Position numbers and translations under genes: made by a program. Of a stretch of 64,000 nt of DNA, positions 47,511-57,348 are shown piece after piece; position 1 is the first letter of the stretch; each line of letters begins with the position of its first letter. Location: assembly GCF_947495845.1 (NCBI RefSeq), contig NZ_CANMAO010000004.1:186001-250000 (forward strand). The letters run 5' to 3'. Under the pieces are notes generated by a model. It ran no database searches. It worked only from the letters and a program-made list of their open reading frames with translations, and was not told the origin of the DNA. The DNA is from an uncultured Endozoicomonas sp. GTDB taxonomy: Bacteria > Pseudomonadota > Gammaproteobacteria > Pseudomonadales > Endozoicomonadaceae.

Positions 47511-47678
47511 CTAGGAGCCTGTCGGACTTACCACTGACCTACTGCGAAAAAGCCGGATTTGGCCATTTTTTATGCTCCTTTTCGTTGAATAGCTCGCTAT
47601 TCGCCTCAAATGAGCATAAAAACTGACTCAAACCGGACTTTTTCTCGCTACGGTCGGCTAAGTCCGACAGGCTCCTAG
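47511..47678. mobile_element. Non-coding element with perfect 20-bp terminal inverted repeats (MITE-like)
   Basis: A 168-bp element whose ends CTAGGAGCCTGTCGGACTTA are perfect inverted repeats. The inside is palindromic too: GCGAAAAAGCCGGA and CCGGACTTTTTCTCGC, then GAATAGCTCGCTATTC at the centre. No transposase inside. It lies between a hypothetical gene and ribD, ending 27 bases before the ribD start. A lone end-like sequence (CTAGGAGGCTGTCCGA) occurs near 59183. Confidence 0.8.
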
Positions 47679-47704
47679 CCAACAATTTCAAAACCGAGGT
47701 TTGG

Positions 47705-48832
47705 GTGACAATGGAATCCAGAGATATCCACTTTATGGCCAGAGCCATCATGCTGGCTCGCCGGGGCTGGTATACGACAATGCCCAACCCTCGCGTAGGC
47801 TGTGTCATTGTGGATTCAAAGGGAGTCATCGTTGGAGAAGGTTGGCACGAACGGGCGGGGGAGCCCCACGCTGAAGTGTATGCCTTGCGTATGGCCGGAG
47901 AAAAAGCCAATGGGGCAACAGCTTACGTGACGTTGGAACCCTGCAGCCATTATGGCCGCACCCCGCCCTGTGCTGAAGCATTAATATCCGCGGGCGTTTC
48001 CAGAGTGGTTGCCGCTATGGAGGATTCGAACCCCGTGGTGGCCGGTCGTGGTTTACGAATGCTTCAGCAAGCCGGGATTGAAACGCTCTCTGGTGTTTTG
48101 AAGAACGAAGCCCGCTCATTAAATGAAGGCTTCTTTAAACGGATGGCCACCGGTAAACCCTTCGTTCGCATCAAGCTGGCAATGAGCCTGGATGGCAGAA
48201 CGGCCATGGCCAGTGGAGAGTCCCAATGGATTACCGGGCCAAAGGCAAGAAGTGACGTTCAGAAGATGAGAGCGCAAAGTGGTGCGATTATCACAGGCGT
48301 TGGCTCAATTTTGCAGGATAACTCTTCTCTGACGGTTCGCGCTGAAGAGCTGGGTCTTGATAATGCCGACACCGTTGCCCAGCGACAACCTTTACGCGTG
48401 ATCATTGATTCGCAGCTGAAGACACCGGTTGATGCCAAAGTGATTGCAGGTACCGGCCATTGTCTGATTGCGACTACAGAGCAGCATGACCCGGAACAAA
48501 AACAGGCGCTTGAGCAGGCTGGAGCGGAAGTGTTTGTATTTCCCAGTCAGCAAGGCCATGTTGACCTTAACGCTGTTTTGGAGGAGCTGGGTAACAGAGA
48601 ATGCAACGACGTTCTGGTGGAAACCGGTGCTAAGTTGGCCGGCAGTTTTGTTCGCCAGAACCTTGTGGATGAACTGGTTGTCTTTATGGCGCCCATCTTA
48701 ATGGGTTCTAATGCCAGACCTCTGTTTGAGCTGCCATTTGATACCATGTCCGAAAAAGTGGAACTATCGATCAGCGATATCCGAGCCATTGGCGATGACT
48801 GGAGAATCACAGCGCAACCAAAATCTCGATAA
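47705..48832 (+). CDS. ribD: Riboflavin biosynthesis deaminase/reductase
   Basis: A 375-residue bifunctional enzyme that deaminates and reduces the pyrimidine product of RibA. The N-terminal deaminase domain has the zinc motif HAEVYALRMAG and TLEPCSHYGRTPPCAEALI. The C-terminal reductase starts FVRIKLAMSLDGRTAMASGE. The start is GTG at 47705 (GAGG 5 bases before) or ATG at 47711 (11 bases). A MITE-like element lies 27 bases upstream. No riboflavin synthase gene follows. Confidence 0.94.
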   Translation: MTMESRDIHFMARAIMLARRGWYTTMPNPRVGCVIVDSKGVIVGEGWHERAGEPHAEVYALRMAGEKANGATAYVTLEPCSHYGRTPPCAEALISAGVSRVVAAMEDSNPVVAGRGLRMLQQAGIETLSGVLKNEARSLNEGFFKRMATGKPFVRIKLAMSLDGRTAMASGESQWITGPKARSDVQKMRAQSGAIITGVGSILQDNSSLTVRAEELGLDNADTVAQRQPLRVIIDSQLKTPVDAKVIAGTGHCLIATTEQHDPEQKQALEQAGAEVFVFPSQQGHVDLNAVLEELGNRECNDVLVETGAKLAGSFVRQNLVDELVVFMAPILMGSNARPLFELPFDTMSEKVELSISDIRAIGDDWRITAQPKSR

Positions 48833-49001
48833 AACGATGCCAATAAAACTGGAAACGGATAGAATAGCGCCCAAATAGTTGTGGGTAGTCAGTACCTCGC
48901 ACTAAAACATATTGTGACAGGCTCAGAATAGCGGCATTTTCATAATAAAATGTTCTTAATCCGCATCTGACACTCCGAAAACCGGATTCCAGAGGGACAT
49001 T

Positions 49002-50114
49002 ATGCAGCTCAACTCCATCGAAGAAATTATTGAGGACATTCGTCTTGGTAAGCCGGTTATCCTGATGGATGATGAAGACCGGGAAAACGAAGGCGACCTG
49101 ATCATTGCTGCAGAGAAAATCACCCCGGAAATTGTTAATTTCATGACCCGTGAGGCTCGTGGTCTGCTTTGCCTGACACTGACTGGCGACCGTTGTGACT
49201 TTCTTGGCCTCAATCAGATGGTAGGTGCCGCAGGCAACAATTCTGGCTACGGCACACCGTTTACCGTTTCCATCGAAGCCGCTGAAGGTGTGACCACGGG
49301 GATTTCTGCCCAAGATCGAGCCAAAACTATTTTGACCGCCGTTAACCCTATGTCCCGTCAGGAAGATATTGTTCAACCCGGGCATATTTTTCCGCTGCGC
49401 GCTCGCCCTGGTGGTGTGCTCAGCCGTGCCGGACATACAGAAGCCGGTTGCGATCTGGCGCGTCTTGCTGGCCTGAATCCAGCAGCAGCCATTATCGAGA
49501 TTATGAATGAAGACGGTTCCATGTCTCGTCGCCCTGATCTCGAACTCTTCGCTGAGAAGCACGATCTGAAAATTGGCACCATTGCTGACTTGATTCACTA
49601 CCGTATTCTCAACGAAAAAACCGTTGAGAAAATTGAGCAGCGACTGCTCAATACCGACTTTGGCCAGTTTGATCTGCATATTTATCAAGACAACATTGCC
49701 AACTGCAAACACATTGCCTTGAGCAAAGGCTATATCACACCGGATAATCCCGCATTAGTGCGAGTCCATGCCATGGAGCCGATTCGTGATCTTCTGGCGG
49801 CACAGGGTGATGGTCGTGCCAGCTGGTCTTTACACAATGCGCTGGCCAAGGTGGCGGAAGAAGGTTCTGGTGTTGTCGTCCTACTGGATTCTGATGAACA
49901 TCAGGCGTTGGGCACTGCTTTGGAACGTTTCTTCGATGACAGCAGTGACCGCAGCGACGGTATGTCGCGAGCTTATCAAACTACGGGGACCGGCTCGCAG
50001 ATCCTGCGGGATCTGGGGGTGGGTAAGATGCGACTACTAAGCTCTCCCATCAAGTTTGCTGCACTTTCCGGCTTTGATCTGGAAGTGGTTGAATATCTGC
50101 CTTACGGCGATTAA
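49002..50114 (+). CDS. ribB: 3,4-dihydroxy-2-butanone-4-phosphate synthase with degenerate GTP cyclohydrolase II domain
   Basis: A 370-residue RibBA-type protein. The RibB half (about residues 1-205) is intact: [45 protein letters not shown]. The C-terminal RibA-like half lacks the zinc cysteines: [12 protein letters not shown] stands where active RibA has VHSECLTGD...RCDCG. It is therefore a RibBX-type protein whose second half is probably structural. The active cyclohydrolase is encoded at 53324. No FMN riboswitch consensus was seen upstream. Confidence 0.93.
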   Translation: MQLNSIEEIIEDIRLGKPVILMDDEDRENEGDLIIAAEKITPEIVNFMTREARGLLCLTLTGDRCDFLGLNQMVGAAGNNSGYGTPFTVSIEAAEGVTTGISAQDRAKTILTAVNPMSRQEDIVQPGHIFPLRARPGGVLSRAGHTEAGCDLARLAGLNPAAAIIEIMNEDGSMSRRPDLELFAEKHDLKIGTIADLIHYRILNEKTVEKIEQRLLNTDFGQFDLHIYQDNIANCKHIALSKGYITPDNPALVRVHAMEPIRDLLAAQGDGRASWSLHNALAKVAEEGSGVVVLLDSDEHQALGTALERFFDDSSDRSDGMSRAYQTTGTGSQILRDLGVGKMRLLSSPIKFAALSGFDLEVVEYLPYGD

Positions 50115-50139
50115 CAAGAAAACAGCAGACAAAATAAAC

Positions 50140-50195
50140 AGGCGATGGCTGATCGTGTAAACTAATGTCTACAAAATCAAGTCATCGCCTTTTTG
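50140..50195 (+). terminator. Probable terminator after ribBA
   Basis: AGGCGATG and CATCGCCT pair across a loop of about 33 bases, followed by TTTTTG. The long loop makes it less certain. Confidence 0.55.
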
Positions 50196-50320
50196 TACTT
50201 TTTGTATTAACAATTACCACCTGAAAGAAGCATCGGAACACCGCACTTCAATTGCGCTGCTAACGAATTGGTTACAACGCTGTCTCAGGTTATCCTGTTG
50301 GGCTGCCCTGAAAATAGGCT

Positions 50321-50483
50321 TATACCAATGGCGTTTTTAAATTGTGGAGCGAGGAAGTTATTTTGGGCAACTGGGCAAGGCGAAGCGACGAGTCATAGCC
50401 ATAGCTATGGCGAGGAACTTCAACGCAGATCCAATCGTTCAAAATAGCTCCGCAGGCCATAATTTAAAAACAGAATTGGTTTT
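50321..50483. repeat. Palindromic miniature element D
   Basis: About 160 bp, with arms ACCAATGGCGTTTTTAAATT and AATTTAAAAACAGAATTGGT, inner arms TATTTTGGGCAACTGG / CCAATCGTTCAAAATA, and the core GCAAGGC...TCATAGCCATAGCTATGGC...AACGCAG shared with elements A-C. It occupies the gap before nusB, where ribH usually lies. The rest of 50115-50532 is the ribBA terminator and non-coding sequence. Confidence 0.7.
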
Positions 50484-50532
50484 ACACGCTTAACAGGCTC
50501 CGAAACACCATTGCAGAATCTGGAGGCTTGAG

Positions 50533-51057
50533 GTGAGCACCTCGCCAATGAATACTCAACAAGGTCAGGGCAACGTCTCTAAGAGCGACCCAAAGAACAG
50601 TCAAAAGCCAGCAAATCGTCCTAGCCCTTCTGCTCGCAGAAGAGCCAGACAACTGGCGCTTCAGGCTCTGTACCAGTGGCAAATGGCCAAAGCGCCGCTG
50701 AGCCAGATTGAATCACAGTATCGTGCTGACAACGATTTAACCAAAGTGGATGATGGCTATTTCAGTGCGATCCTTCACGGCGTGCCCGCTCAGGTTTCTC
50801 AGCTGGATGAAGCCATGGCGGCTGTACTTGATCGCCCATTGACGCAACTGGACCCGGTAGAACTGGCCGCACTGCGCATTGGCTGTTTCGAGCTGGTCAA
50901 TCGCAAAGATGTCCCTTACCGGGTCGTGATTAACGAAGCCATTGAGCTGGTTAAGCGTTTTGGTGCCCAGGACTCTCATCGTTATATTAATGGCATTCTG
51001 GACAAGCTGGCGCCACGCTTGCGTGCAGAAGAAGTAAAAGCGTATCGTAAAAAGTAA
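50533..51057 (+). CDS. nusB: Transcription antitermination factor NusB
   Basis: A 174-residue factor that, with NusE, binds boxA RNA in rRNA antitermination. A GTG start has GGAGG 6 bases before it. The N-terminal tail of about 30 residues (polar, Asn/Pro-rich) precedes the helical core [20 protein letters not shown], then [20 protein letters not shown] and [21 protein letters not shown]. All core motifs are present. It starts a nusB-thiL-pgpA run; ribH, which normally precedes it, is missing. Confidence 0.95.
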   Translation: MSTSPMNTQQGQGNVSKSDPKNSQKPANRPSPSARRRARQLALQALYQWQMAKAPLSQIESQYRADNDLTKVDDGYFSAILHGVPAQVSQLDEAMAAVLDRPLTQLDPVELAALRIGCFELVNRKDVPYRVVINEAIELVKRFGAQDSHRYINGILDKLAPRLRAEEVKAYRKK

Positions 51058-51086
51058 CCAGGGACTTAAAGAGAGCAAGAGGGAAC

Positions 51087-52067
51087 ATGGCTGTTGGCGA
51101 GTTTGAACTGATACAAAAGTACTTTGCCCGCTCGGAATTAACAGCTCCAGAGGGCAAGACGTCTCCGATCGCCCTCGGTATTGGAGATGACTGTGCATTG
51201 CTGGATATCCCTGCCGGCATGCAACTGGCTCAGTCCATGGACACCTTGGTCGAAGGTGTTCATTTTCCTAAAAATGCCCCTCCCTTTGCCCTTGGTTATC
51301 GCGCCCTGGCCGTCAATCTCAGCGACTTGGCAGCCATGGGCGCCGAGCCCCACAGTTTTACACTTGGCCTGACACTTCCTGAGGTTTCTCCAGAGTGGCT
51401 TGCCTCCTTTTCCGATGGCCTTGCCTGCCTTGCCAAACAATTTAAAATCGCTCTAATTGGTGGCGATACGACCCGCGGCCCACTGACGATCACAATCCAG
51501 GCTCAAGGATTGATTCCCACTGGCAAAGCGATGCTGCGCAGCAGAGCACAACCCGGCGATCTGATTTGCGTTACGGGCACACTGGGCGATGCCGCTGGCG
51601 CATTGCCCGACGTATTAAAAGGCGAATGCCCTGAATCCGCCAGCAACATCCATGTCAGACAATTATTGAATCGTTACTGGTATCCCACTCCCAGGATTCT
51701 TGAAGGACAGTGGCTTCGTCGCAAAGGCGCAACCGCCGCACTGGATATCTCCGATGGCATTCTGGGTGACCTTCGCCATATTCTGAAAGCCAGTGATGTG
51801 GGCGCTGAAATCGACCCGAGCCTGGCGCCTATGTCACCAGCACTGAAACGCACACTCCATCCGGCAGCAGCGCTTAAAACGGCACTGACTGGCGGCGATG
51901 ATTATGAACTCTGTTTTACTGTCCCCCGTGATCTGGCAATGACACTGCCACCGGAAATAAACGACGATTGCAAAATAACCTGCATCGGTCAGGTAACTTC
52001 TGAATCTGGAGCGCTTCGAGACTCCCGTGGCAGCCTGATCACCGCCAAAGCCTATACGCACTTTTAA
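51087..52067 (+). CDS. thiL: Thiamine-monophosphate kinase
   Basis: A 326-residue ATP-dependent kinase that converts thiamine phosphate to thiamine diphosphate, in the PurM-like AIR-synthase fold. It starts MAVGEFELIQKYFARSE and contains GIGDDCALLDIP, MDTLVEGVHF, ALAVNLSDLAAMGAEP, GGDTTRGP and GGDDYELCFTV. All expected Asp-rich nucleotide and metal motifs are present. It lies 29 bases after nusB and 14 before pgpA, typical of this operon. Confidence 0.95.
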   Translation: MAVGEFELIQKYFARSELTAPEGKTSPIALGIGDDCALLDIPAGMQLAQSMDTLVEGVHFPKNAPPFALGYRALAVNLSDLAAMGAEPHSFTLGLTLPEVSPEWLASFSDGLACLAKQFKIALIGGDTTRGPLTITIQAQGLIPTGKAMLRSRAQPGDLICVTGTLGDAAGALPDVLKGECPESASNIHVRQLLNRYWYPTPRILEGQWLRRKGATAALDISDGILGDLRHILKASDVGAEIDPSLAPMSPALKRTLHPAAALKTALTGGDDYELCFTVPRDLAMTLPPEINDDCKITCIGQVTSESGALRDSRGSLITAKAYTHF

Positions 52068-52081
52068 CAAGGCACGATGTT

Positions 52082-52558
52082 ATGACGCCCCAGGAAACCT
52101 GTTGGAAAAACCCGATACACCTGCTGGCCTTTGGCTTCGGCAGCGGCCTTGCACCTAAGGCGCCGGGTACCTTTGGCACCATTGCCGCCATTCCCTTTTA
52201 CCTCTTGTTAATTCAACTGGATTTCATACCTTACCTTGCTGTTGTTGCCGTTGCGTCTCTCATTGGTTTCTGGATCTGCGGGCGCACCGCAAAGGATTTG
52301 GGCGTTCACGATCACCCCGCTATCGTCTGGGATGAGTTCTGTGGTTTCTGGATTACCATGATCGCAGCCCCTGCTGGCTGGATGTGGATCGCTCTCGGCT
52401 TTGTGTTGTTCCGGATTTTTGATATCTGGAAACCCTGGCCCATTGGCTGGCTGGATAAAAAAGTGCATGGCGGAGTCGGTATTATGATTGACGATATCAT
52501 TGCCGGTGTATTCGCAATGGTTGTCTTACAGGGAATTTATCGTATTATCGTCGTATAA
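52082..52558 (+). CDS. pgpA: Phosphatidylglycerophosphatase A
   Basis: A 158-residue inner-membrane phosphatase that dephosphorylates phosphatidylglycerol phosphate to phosphatidylglycerol. The family motifs GFGSGLAPKAPGTFGT, DHPAIVWDEFCGFWI and HGGVGIMIDDIIAGVFA are present, and about four hydrophobic helices are visible. It follows thiL by 14 bases. Confidence 0.93.
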   Translation: MTPQETCWKNPIHLLAFGFGSGLAPKAPGTFGTIAAIPFYLLLIQLDFIPYLAVVAVASLIGFWICGRTAKDLGVHDHPAIVWDEFCGFWITMIAAPAGWMWIALGFVLFRIFDIWKPWPIGWLDKKVHGGVGIMIDDIIAGVFAMVVLQGIYRIIVV

Positions 52559-52582
52559 AATTCCGGAACAAGAATAAACACT

Positions 52583-53215
52583 ATGCGTTTGCTACTACTT
52601 TTGCTTTCCATCATGGTCACGACGCACACTTTTGCCAGTGACGTCAGCGTCGTCGCTCTGTTCTCCAACAAAGCCATGGTCATGATTGATGGGCGGAAGC
52701 ATGTTCTGTCCGTTGGTGGCCGGGCAGTGTCCGGAGTTAAGCTGTTGGATGCCAACAGCACCAGTGCAACACTGGAGTTTAACGGGCAGATTCAAACTCT
52801 GGAGCTGAGCCGGGATATGAGCGGCGGTATTCAACAACCGGAAACAGCCTCCGTCAGCATCAGCCGGAATAATATTGGCCAGTACATCACTCAGGCGCGT
52901 ATCAATAATCACGGCATGGATGTTTTGGTGGACACAGGTGCCAATTCTGTAGCGATAAATTCCATGGATGCCGAGCGACTGGGTATCGATTACAAATCCG
53001 GCGATCGCATTACGGTAGAAACGGCCAGCAGCCTTACCAATGGCTACCGGGTCATTTTAAATAGCATCACTATTGGTAATATTCGCGTTCCCCACGTCGA
53101 TGCAACGGTCATCGAGGGTAACTTCCCAGACACCGTATTGTTGGGTATGAGTTTTCTCAAACACGTAAAACTCACCGAACACCGCGGCATCATGAAGATT
53201 GAATCTAATTATTAA
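52583..53215 (+). CDS. Retropepsin-like aspartic protease (exported)
   Basis: A 210-residue TIGR02281-type clan AA protease. A signal peptide (MRLLLLLLSIMVTTHTFA) precedes a short beta domain (MVMIDGRKHVLSVGG). The protease domain from about residue 85 shows GQYITQARINNHGMDVLVD with the active-site DTGANSVAI, then TVLLGMSFLKHVKL near the end. Single DTGA sites need a dimer to be active. Periplasmic. It lies 24 bases after pgpA. Confidence 0.85.
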   Translation: MRLLLLLLSIMVTTHTFASDVSVVALFSNKAMVMIDGRKHVLSVGGRAVSGVKLLDANSTSATLEFNGQIQTLELSRDMSGGIQQPETASVSISRNNIGQYITQARINNHGMDVLVDTGANSVAINSMDAERLGIDYKSGDRITVETASSLTNGYRVILNSITIGNIRVPHVDATVIEGNFPDTVLLGMSFLKHVKLTEHRGIMKIESNY

Positions 53216-53323
53216 ACCCCATCGGACACGGTAGTTATCAGTAAATTGATACTTTATTACCATACTCGCTAGAAATAGCGCAGGCTGATACAATCCGTTC
53301 ACGAATTACGAAAGGAGCAGTGA

Positions 53324-53917
53324 GTGTCTGTTAGCTTTGTTGCAGAGTCTCGCTTACCCACGCCCTACGGCGAATTCATCATGCATGGCTTCGAAGAAAG
53401 TGGTACGGGCAAGGAGCATCTGGCATTAACCATGGGTGATGTCAGCCAGGGGGAACCAGTACTGGCGAGAGTGCACTCCGAGTGCCTTACCGGTGACGCA
53501 TTGTTCAGTATGCGCTGTGACTGCGGGCCACAGCTTCAGGCAGCATTGGAAAAAATCGCTGAGGAAGGCCGTGGTGTTCTTCTGTATCTTCGCCAGGAAG
53601 GCCGAGGCATCGGCTTACTGAATAAGGTTCGGGCGTACCACCTTCAGGATCAGGGTCGCGACACCGTTCAGGCCAATGAAGAACTCGGCTTTGAGCCAGA
53701 CCAACGCCGGTACGACATGTGTAAAACCATGCTGGATCATCTGGGTGTTTCAAGTCTGAAACTGATGACGAATAATCCAAAGAAGGTCGATTCTTTGACC
53801 GAGCTGGGAATTGAGGTTGTTGAACGAATTCCTCACCAGACGGGCCAGAACCCTCATAACCAAAAATATCTAGAAACCAAAGTCTGGAAGTTGGGTCATA
53901 TGTACAATATGGCTTAG
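53324..53917 (+). CDS. ribA: GTP cyclohydrolase II
   Basis: A 197-residue enzyme catalysing the first committed step of riboflavin synthesis: opening of GTP to formate, pyrophosphate and a diaminopyrimidine. Intact zinc motif [20 protein letters not shown], then [20 protein letters not shown] and [15 protein letters not shown] start with GGAG 6 bases upstream. It supplies the activity missing from the ribBA gene 3 kb upstream. Confidence 0.96.
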   Translation: MSVSFVAESRLPTPYGEFIMHGFEESGTGKEHLALTMGDVSQGEPVLARVHSECLTGDALFSMRCDCGPQLQAALEKIAEEGRGVLLYLRQEGRGIGLLNKVRAYHLQDQGRDTVQANEELGFEPDQRRYDMCKTMLDHLGVSSLKLMTNNPKKVDSLTELGIEVVERIPHQTGQNPHNQKYLETKVWKLGHMYNMA

Positions 53918-53929
53918 GTTATTAAATGA

Positions 53930-53964
53930 CTAAAAAAACGGGAGCTTCAAGCTCCCATTTTTTT
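53930..53964. terminator. Bidirectional terminator between ribA and dxs
   Basis: GGGAGC-ttcaa-GCTCCC flanked by an A run and a T run. It lies between convergent genes. Confidence 0.9.
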
Positions 53965-55897
53965 ATTTACTAATAGCGGGAAGATAGTTCTTTTTTATGT
54001 TGATGGATTTAACGATAGTTCGATCCAAACGGTCACGAACCGATTTGATAATCCCGTCTTTATCCAGGCCACACTGAGTCAGCTGATCCTGGTGGCTTGC
54101 TGCTTCAATATATATATCGGGAATACCAAGATTCAGTATGGGGACGTTAATTTCCTGCTGCTGCAGAAATTCCAATACCCCGGAACCCGCACCACCGGCA
54201 ATACAGCCTTCTTCGACTGTCACCAGAAGCTCATGATGAGCGGCCAATTCACGAATAAGTGATTCATCCAACGGTTTGACAAAACGCATACTGACAACCG
54301 TCGCATCAAGCACCTCACCCGCTTCTAATGCATTGCCAAGCACGGTACCAAACACCAGTATTGCCACACGATTACCCTGACGGCGAACCTCACCTTTTCC
54401 GATAGGCAATGGCTCAAGGTCAGTGCCGATGACAGCTCCCGGGCCAGTGCCCCTTGGATATCTCACCGAGGCCGGACCGCTAAACTGATAACCCGTAGAG
54501 AGAAGTCGCCGAGTTTCATTTTCATCACCTGGTGTCATCACGACCATACCGGGAACGCAGCGTAAAAACGCGATGTCATAACAGCCGCCATGGGTAGGGC
54601 CATCTTCACCCACCATACCACCACGATCGATAGCAAAGAGTACATCGAGTTTTTGTACGGCCACGTCATGAATCAGCTGGTCATAAGCCCGTTGCAGGAA
54701 TGTTGAGTAAATAGCCACGACAGGCTTCAAGCCTTCACAGGCCATGCCTGCAGCAACGGTCACAGCATGTTGCTCCGCAATCGCCACATCGAAGTAACGT
54801 TCCGGAAAGTGATCCGCGAAACGAATCAGATCGGAACCTTCTTTCATGGCTGGAGTAATTCCCATCAGGCGATCATCTGCCGCCGCCATATCGTAGAGCC
54901 ATTGACCAAACACATTTGCATACTTGGGCTTTTTCACCGCAACAGCGGGCGCCGGTTTAATCGTTTGCGGCTCAAGTTTGGTAATCGCATGATAGCCAAT
55001 AGGATCCTGCTCAGCCGGATCAAACCCTTTGCCTTTCTGGGTGACCACATGGAGAAATTGTGGCCCTTCCATATCCCGCATATTTCTCAAGGTATGGATC
55101 AGCATTGGCAAATCATGACCATTAACCGGCCCGATGTAATTGAAGCCCATTTCTTCAAACAGGGTTCCCGGAATCACCATGCCTTTAACATGTTCTTCCG
55201 TACGGCGAGCCAGCTCCCAGGCCTTGGGAATCACGTTCAGTACTTTTTTACTGCCTTCCCGAATGTGATGGTAAGTCCGGCTAGACAACACTTTTGCCAG
55301 ATAGTTCGAAAGACCGCCCACACTTTTGGAGATAGACATATCATTATCATTCAATATGACCAGCATATTGGCTTTCACATCCGCAGCGTGATTCAGAGCT
55401 TCGTATGCCATGCCCGCGGTCAGGGCGCCATCACCAATCACCGCAACCGTGCGACGCTGCTCACCTTTCGCTCGGGCGGCAATGGCCATGCCCAGTGCAG
55501 CGCTGATCGATGTACTGGAATGCCCTACGCCAAAGGTATCGTATTCGCTCTCTTCTCGCTTCGGAAAAGCGGCAAGGCCATCTTTCTGACGAAGTGAAGG
55601 CATAGCTTCCCGGCGACCAGTGAGAATTTTATGGGGATAAGCCTGATGCCCAACATCCCAGACCAACCGGTCTTCCGGTGTGTTAAACAGGTAATGCAGA
55701 GCAACGGTCAACTCGACCACGCCAAGTCCTGCACCAAAGTGCCCGCCGCTCTGTCCTACGGAATACAGAAGGAAAGCTCTTAGCTCACAAGCCAGCTGAG
55801 GCAAGAGTGACTCATCGAGTCTTCGGAGTTGCTCCGGATGGTCAACCTGATCCAGCAATGGGGTATCAGGCCGTATCTTAGGTATTTCGTGAAACAT
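53963..55897 (-). CDS. dxs: 1-deoxy-D-xylulose-5-phosphate synthase
   Basis: A 644-residue thiamine-diphosphate enzyme that condenses pyruvate and glyceraldehyde 3-phosphate, the entry to the MEP isoprenoid pathway. Motifs: the TPP/Mg region [17 protein letters not shown] with [15 protein letters not shown], the catalytic-loop [18 protein letters not shown], and the C-terminal [16 protein letters not shown]. Full length. Operon xseB-ispA-dxs, as in E. coli. Two copies of a 21-bp repeat lie in the 170-base gap upstream. Confidence 0.96.
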   Translation of the reverse strand: MFHEIPKIRPDTPLLDQVDHPEQLRRLDESLLPQLACELRAFLLYSVGQSGGHFGAGLGVVELTVALHYLFNTPEDRLVWDVGHQAYPHKILTGRREAMPSLRQKDGLAAFPKREESEYDTFGVGHSSTSISAALGMAIAARAKGEQRRTVAVIGDGALTAGMAYEALNHAADVKANMLVILNDNDMSISKSVGGLSNYLAKVLSSRTYHHIREGSKKVLNVIPKAWELARRTEEHVKGMVIPGTLFEEMGFNYIGPVNGHDLPMLIHTLRNMRDMEGPQFLHVVTQKGKGFDPAEQDPIGYHAITKLEPQTIKPAPAVAVKKPKYANVFGQWLYDMAAADDRLMGITPAMKEGSDLIRFADHFPERYFDVAIAEQHAVTVAAGMACEGLKPVVAIYSTFLQRAYDQLIHDVAVQKLDVLFAIDRGGMVGEDGPTHGGCYDIAFLRCVPGMVVMTPGDENETRRLLSTGYQFSGPASVRYPRGTGPGAVIGTDLEPLPIGKGEVRRQGNRVAILVFGTVLGNALEAGEVLDATVVSMRFVKPLDESLIRELAAHHELLVTVEEGCIAGGAGSGVLEFLQQQEINVPILNLGIPDIYIEAASHQDQLTQCGLDKDGIIKSVRDRLDRTIVKSINIKKNYLPAISK

Positions 55898-55951
55898 GTG
55901 CTCGTAATCGTCCGGGCCGGGCTGCAGAAATCATTCTACATGGAGAATGGT

Positions 55952-56000
55952 ACATCTAACACAGCAGCTAAAGCATCTAACACAGCAGCCAAAGCATCTC
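55952..56000. repeat. 21-bp tandem repeat between ispA and dxs
   Basis: Two tandem copies of CATCTAACACAGCAGC(T/C)AAAG, plus a short part of a third (CATCT). They lie about 55 bases upstream of the dxs start, within the operon spacer. Confidence 0.7.
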
Positions 56001-56066
56001 GCAATCTTTAACCAGCCCAGTACTTCCTGTTAATTTGACTGAATAGCGGATTGTCCCAGAAGCGAA

Positions 56067-56984
56067 TCAGTAGCTTCTTCGAACAATGTAATCGGCAATC
56101 TGCCTTAGAAAATCAGCTTCTTCCCCGAATTCAGACAGGGCGCCGACAGCACGATTGTGCAATTCCTGCGCATAGGACTTTGCCTGATCAAGACCCATTA
56201 GGGAAACATAGGTTGGTTTATCCAAAGCGATATCGGCCCCTTGATGTTTACCCAGCGTCACAGTGTCTGATATCACATCCAGAATGTCATCCTGAACCTG
56301 AAAAGCGAGGCCAATAGCTTGTGCATAGTACTCTAGTGCGTCCAGCATTTCCTGCTCATGACATCCACCACTCAAAGCCCCCATGTGTACACTGGCTCTG
56401 ATTAACGCGCCGGTTTTATGGGAATGCATCAGCTCCAGTTGCTGACGATCAAGAATCTGCCCAGTGGCGTACTGATCCATCGCCTGACCACCTGCCATGC
56501 CTTCAAGACCCGAAGCCCTGCTTAAGGATCTTACCAGCTTAAGACGAATTGATTCGGTCAGATGGCTTTGCGAATGAAGATCAGGGTTGCTTAAGACGTC
56601 GAAGGCCAGACTTTGCAGCGTGTCTCCCACCAAAATGGCGGTGGCTTCATCATAGGCTCGATGACAGGTTGGTTTCCCCCGGCGCAGATCGTCATTATCC
56701 ATGGCTGGCAGGTCATCATGAACCAGAGAATAGGCGTGGACAAATTCAACCGCACTGGCAGCAGGGTCAGCCTGCTCCATGGAACCGCCAACTGCACAAC
56801 AAGACGCGTATACAAGAATCGGCCGGATGCGTTTACCACCATTAAACAGGCTGTAATCCATCGCCTCCAGTAACCTTGGACTGACCGGACTGTGCCGTGG
56901 CAATGTGGCAGACAATACTGCATCCACCCTTGTACGACACTGGTCAATATAATCAGTCAGAGAAAGCAGTACCGCTTCGGCCAT
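56067..56984 (-). CDS. ispA: Farnesyl diphosphate synthase
   Basis: A 305-residue prenyl transferase that joins DMAPP with two IPP to make farnesyl diphosphate for quinone and undecaprenol synthesis. Two Asp-rich motifs are visible: first DDLPAMDNDDLRRGKPTCH, second QVQDDILDVISD. GGKRIRPILVYASC marks the N-terminal region. The gene starts 2 bases after xseB and precedes dxs, the usual order. Confidence 0.95.
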   Translation of the reverse strand: MAEAVLLSLTDYIDQCRTRVDAVLSATLPRHSPVSPRLLEAMDYSLFNGGKRIRPILVYASCCAVGGSMEQADPAASAVEFVHAYSLVHDDLPAMDNDDLRRGKPTCHRAYDEATAILVGDTLQSLAFDVLSNPDLHSQSHLTESIRLKLVRSLSRASGLEGMAGGQAMDQYATGQILDRQQLELMHSHKTGALIRASVHMGALSGGCHEQEMLDALEYYAQAIGLAFQVQDDILDVISDTVTLGKHQGADIALDKPTYVSLMGLDQAKSYAQELHNRAVGALSEFGEEADFLRQIADYIVRRSY

Positions 56985-56986
56985 CT

Positions 56987-57241
56987 CTATTCTTCTCCAA
57001 CCGGGGTATTAAAAGGCTCTGAGGTCATTTCACCATTATGCTCTAGCAACTTATGAACTTTCTGTTCCGCATCGGACAGTGCTTTCTGACAATCACGGGT
57101 CAGGCGCACACCTTGTTCAAAAGCCTTCAGGGATTCTTCAAGGCTCATATCACCGGATTCCATTTTCTGAACCAGCGATTCCAGTTCAGCCAGCGACTGC
57201 TCAAAAGCAAATCCTTGAGTTTCCGATGCGTTCTTGGACAT
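56987..57241 (-). CDS. xseB: Exodeoxyribonuclease VII small subunit
   Basis: An 84-residue protein that assembles with XseA into a single-strand-specific nuclease. The true start is the ATG at 57241 ([10 protein letters not shown]...), giving [20 protein letters not shown] and [18 protein letters not shown], the family motifs. A longer frame upstream is only the 12-bp tandem repeat and is not a real N-terminus. It opens the xseB-ispA-dxs operon. Confidence 0.93.
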   Translation of the reverse strand: MSKNASETQGFAFEQSLAELESLVQKMESGDMSLEESLKAFEQGVRLTRDCQKALSDAEQKVHKLLEHNGEMTSEPFNTPVGEE

Positions 57242-57348
57242 GAAGAAGCCTGCAAATGGGTAAGAAAGCGTATTATCCCGCTGGGTTGCTATGAAAGCAA
57301 TATTCAAGGTCGCCTGATGAAAACTCGCTGGCTTTTGGCTATACACTT

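Noticed and set aside
48833-49001. FMN riboswitch upstream of ribBA
   Set aside because: The conserved RFN sequence blocks are not present.
48807-49712. 301-codon frame antisense to ribBA
   Set aside because: It overlaps the well-supported RibB domain on the opposite strand and shows no motif of its own.
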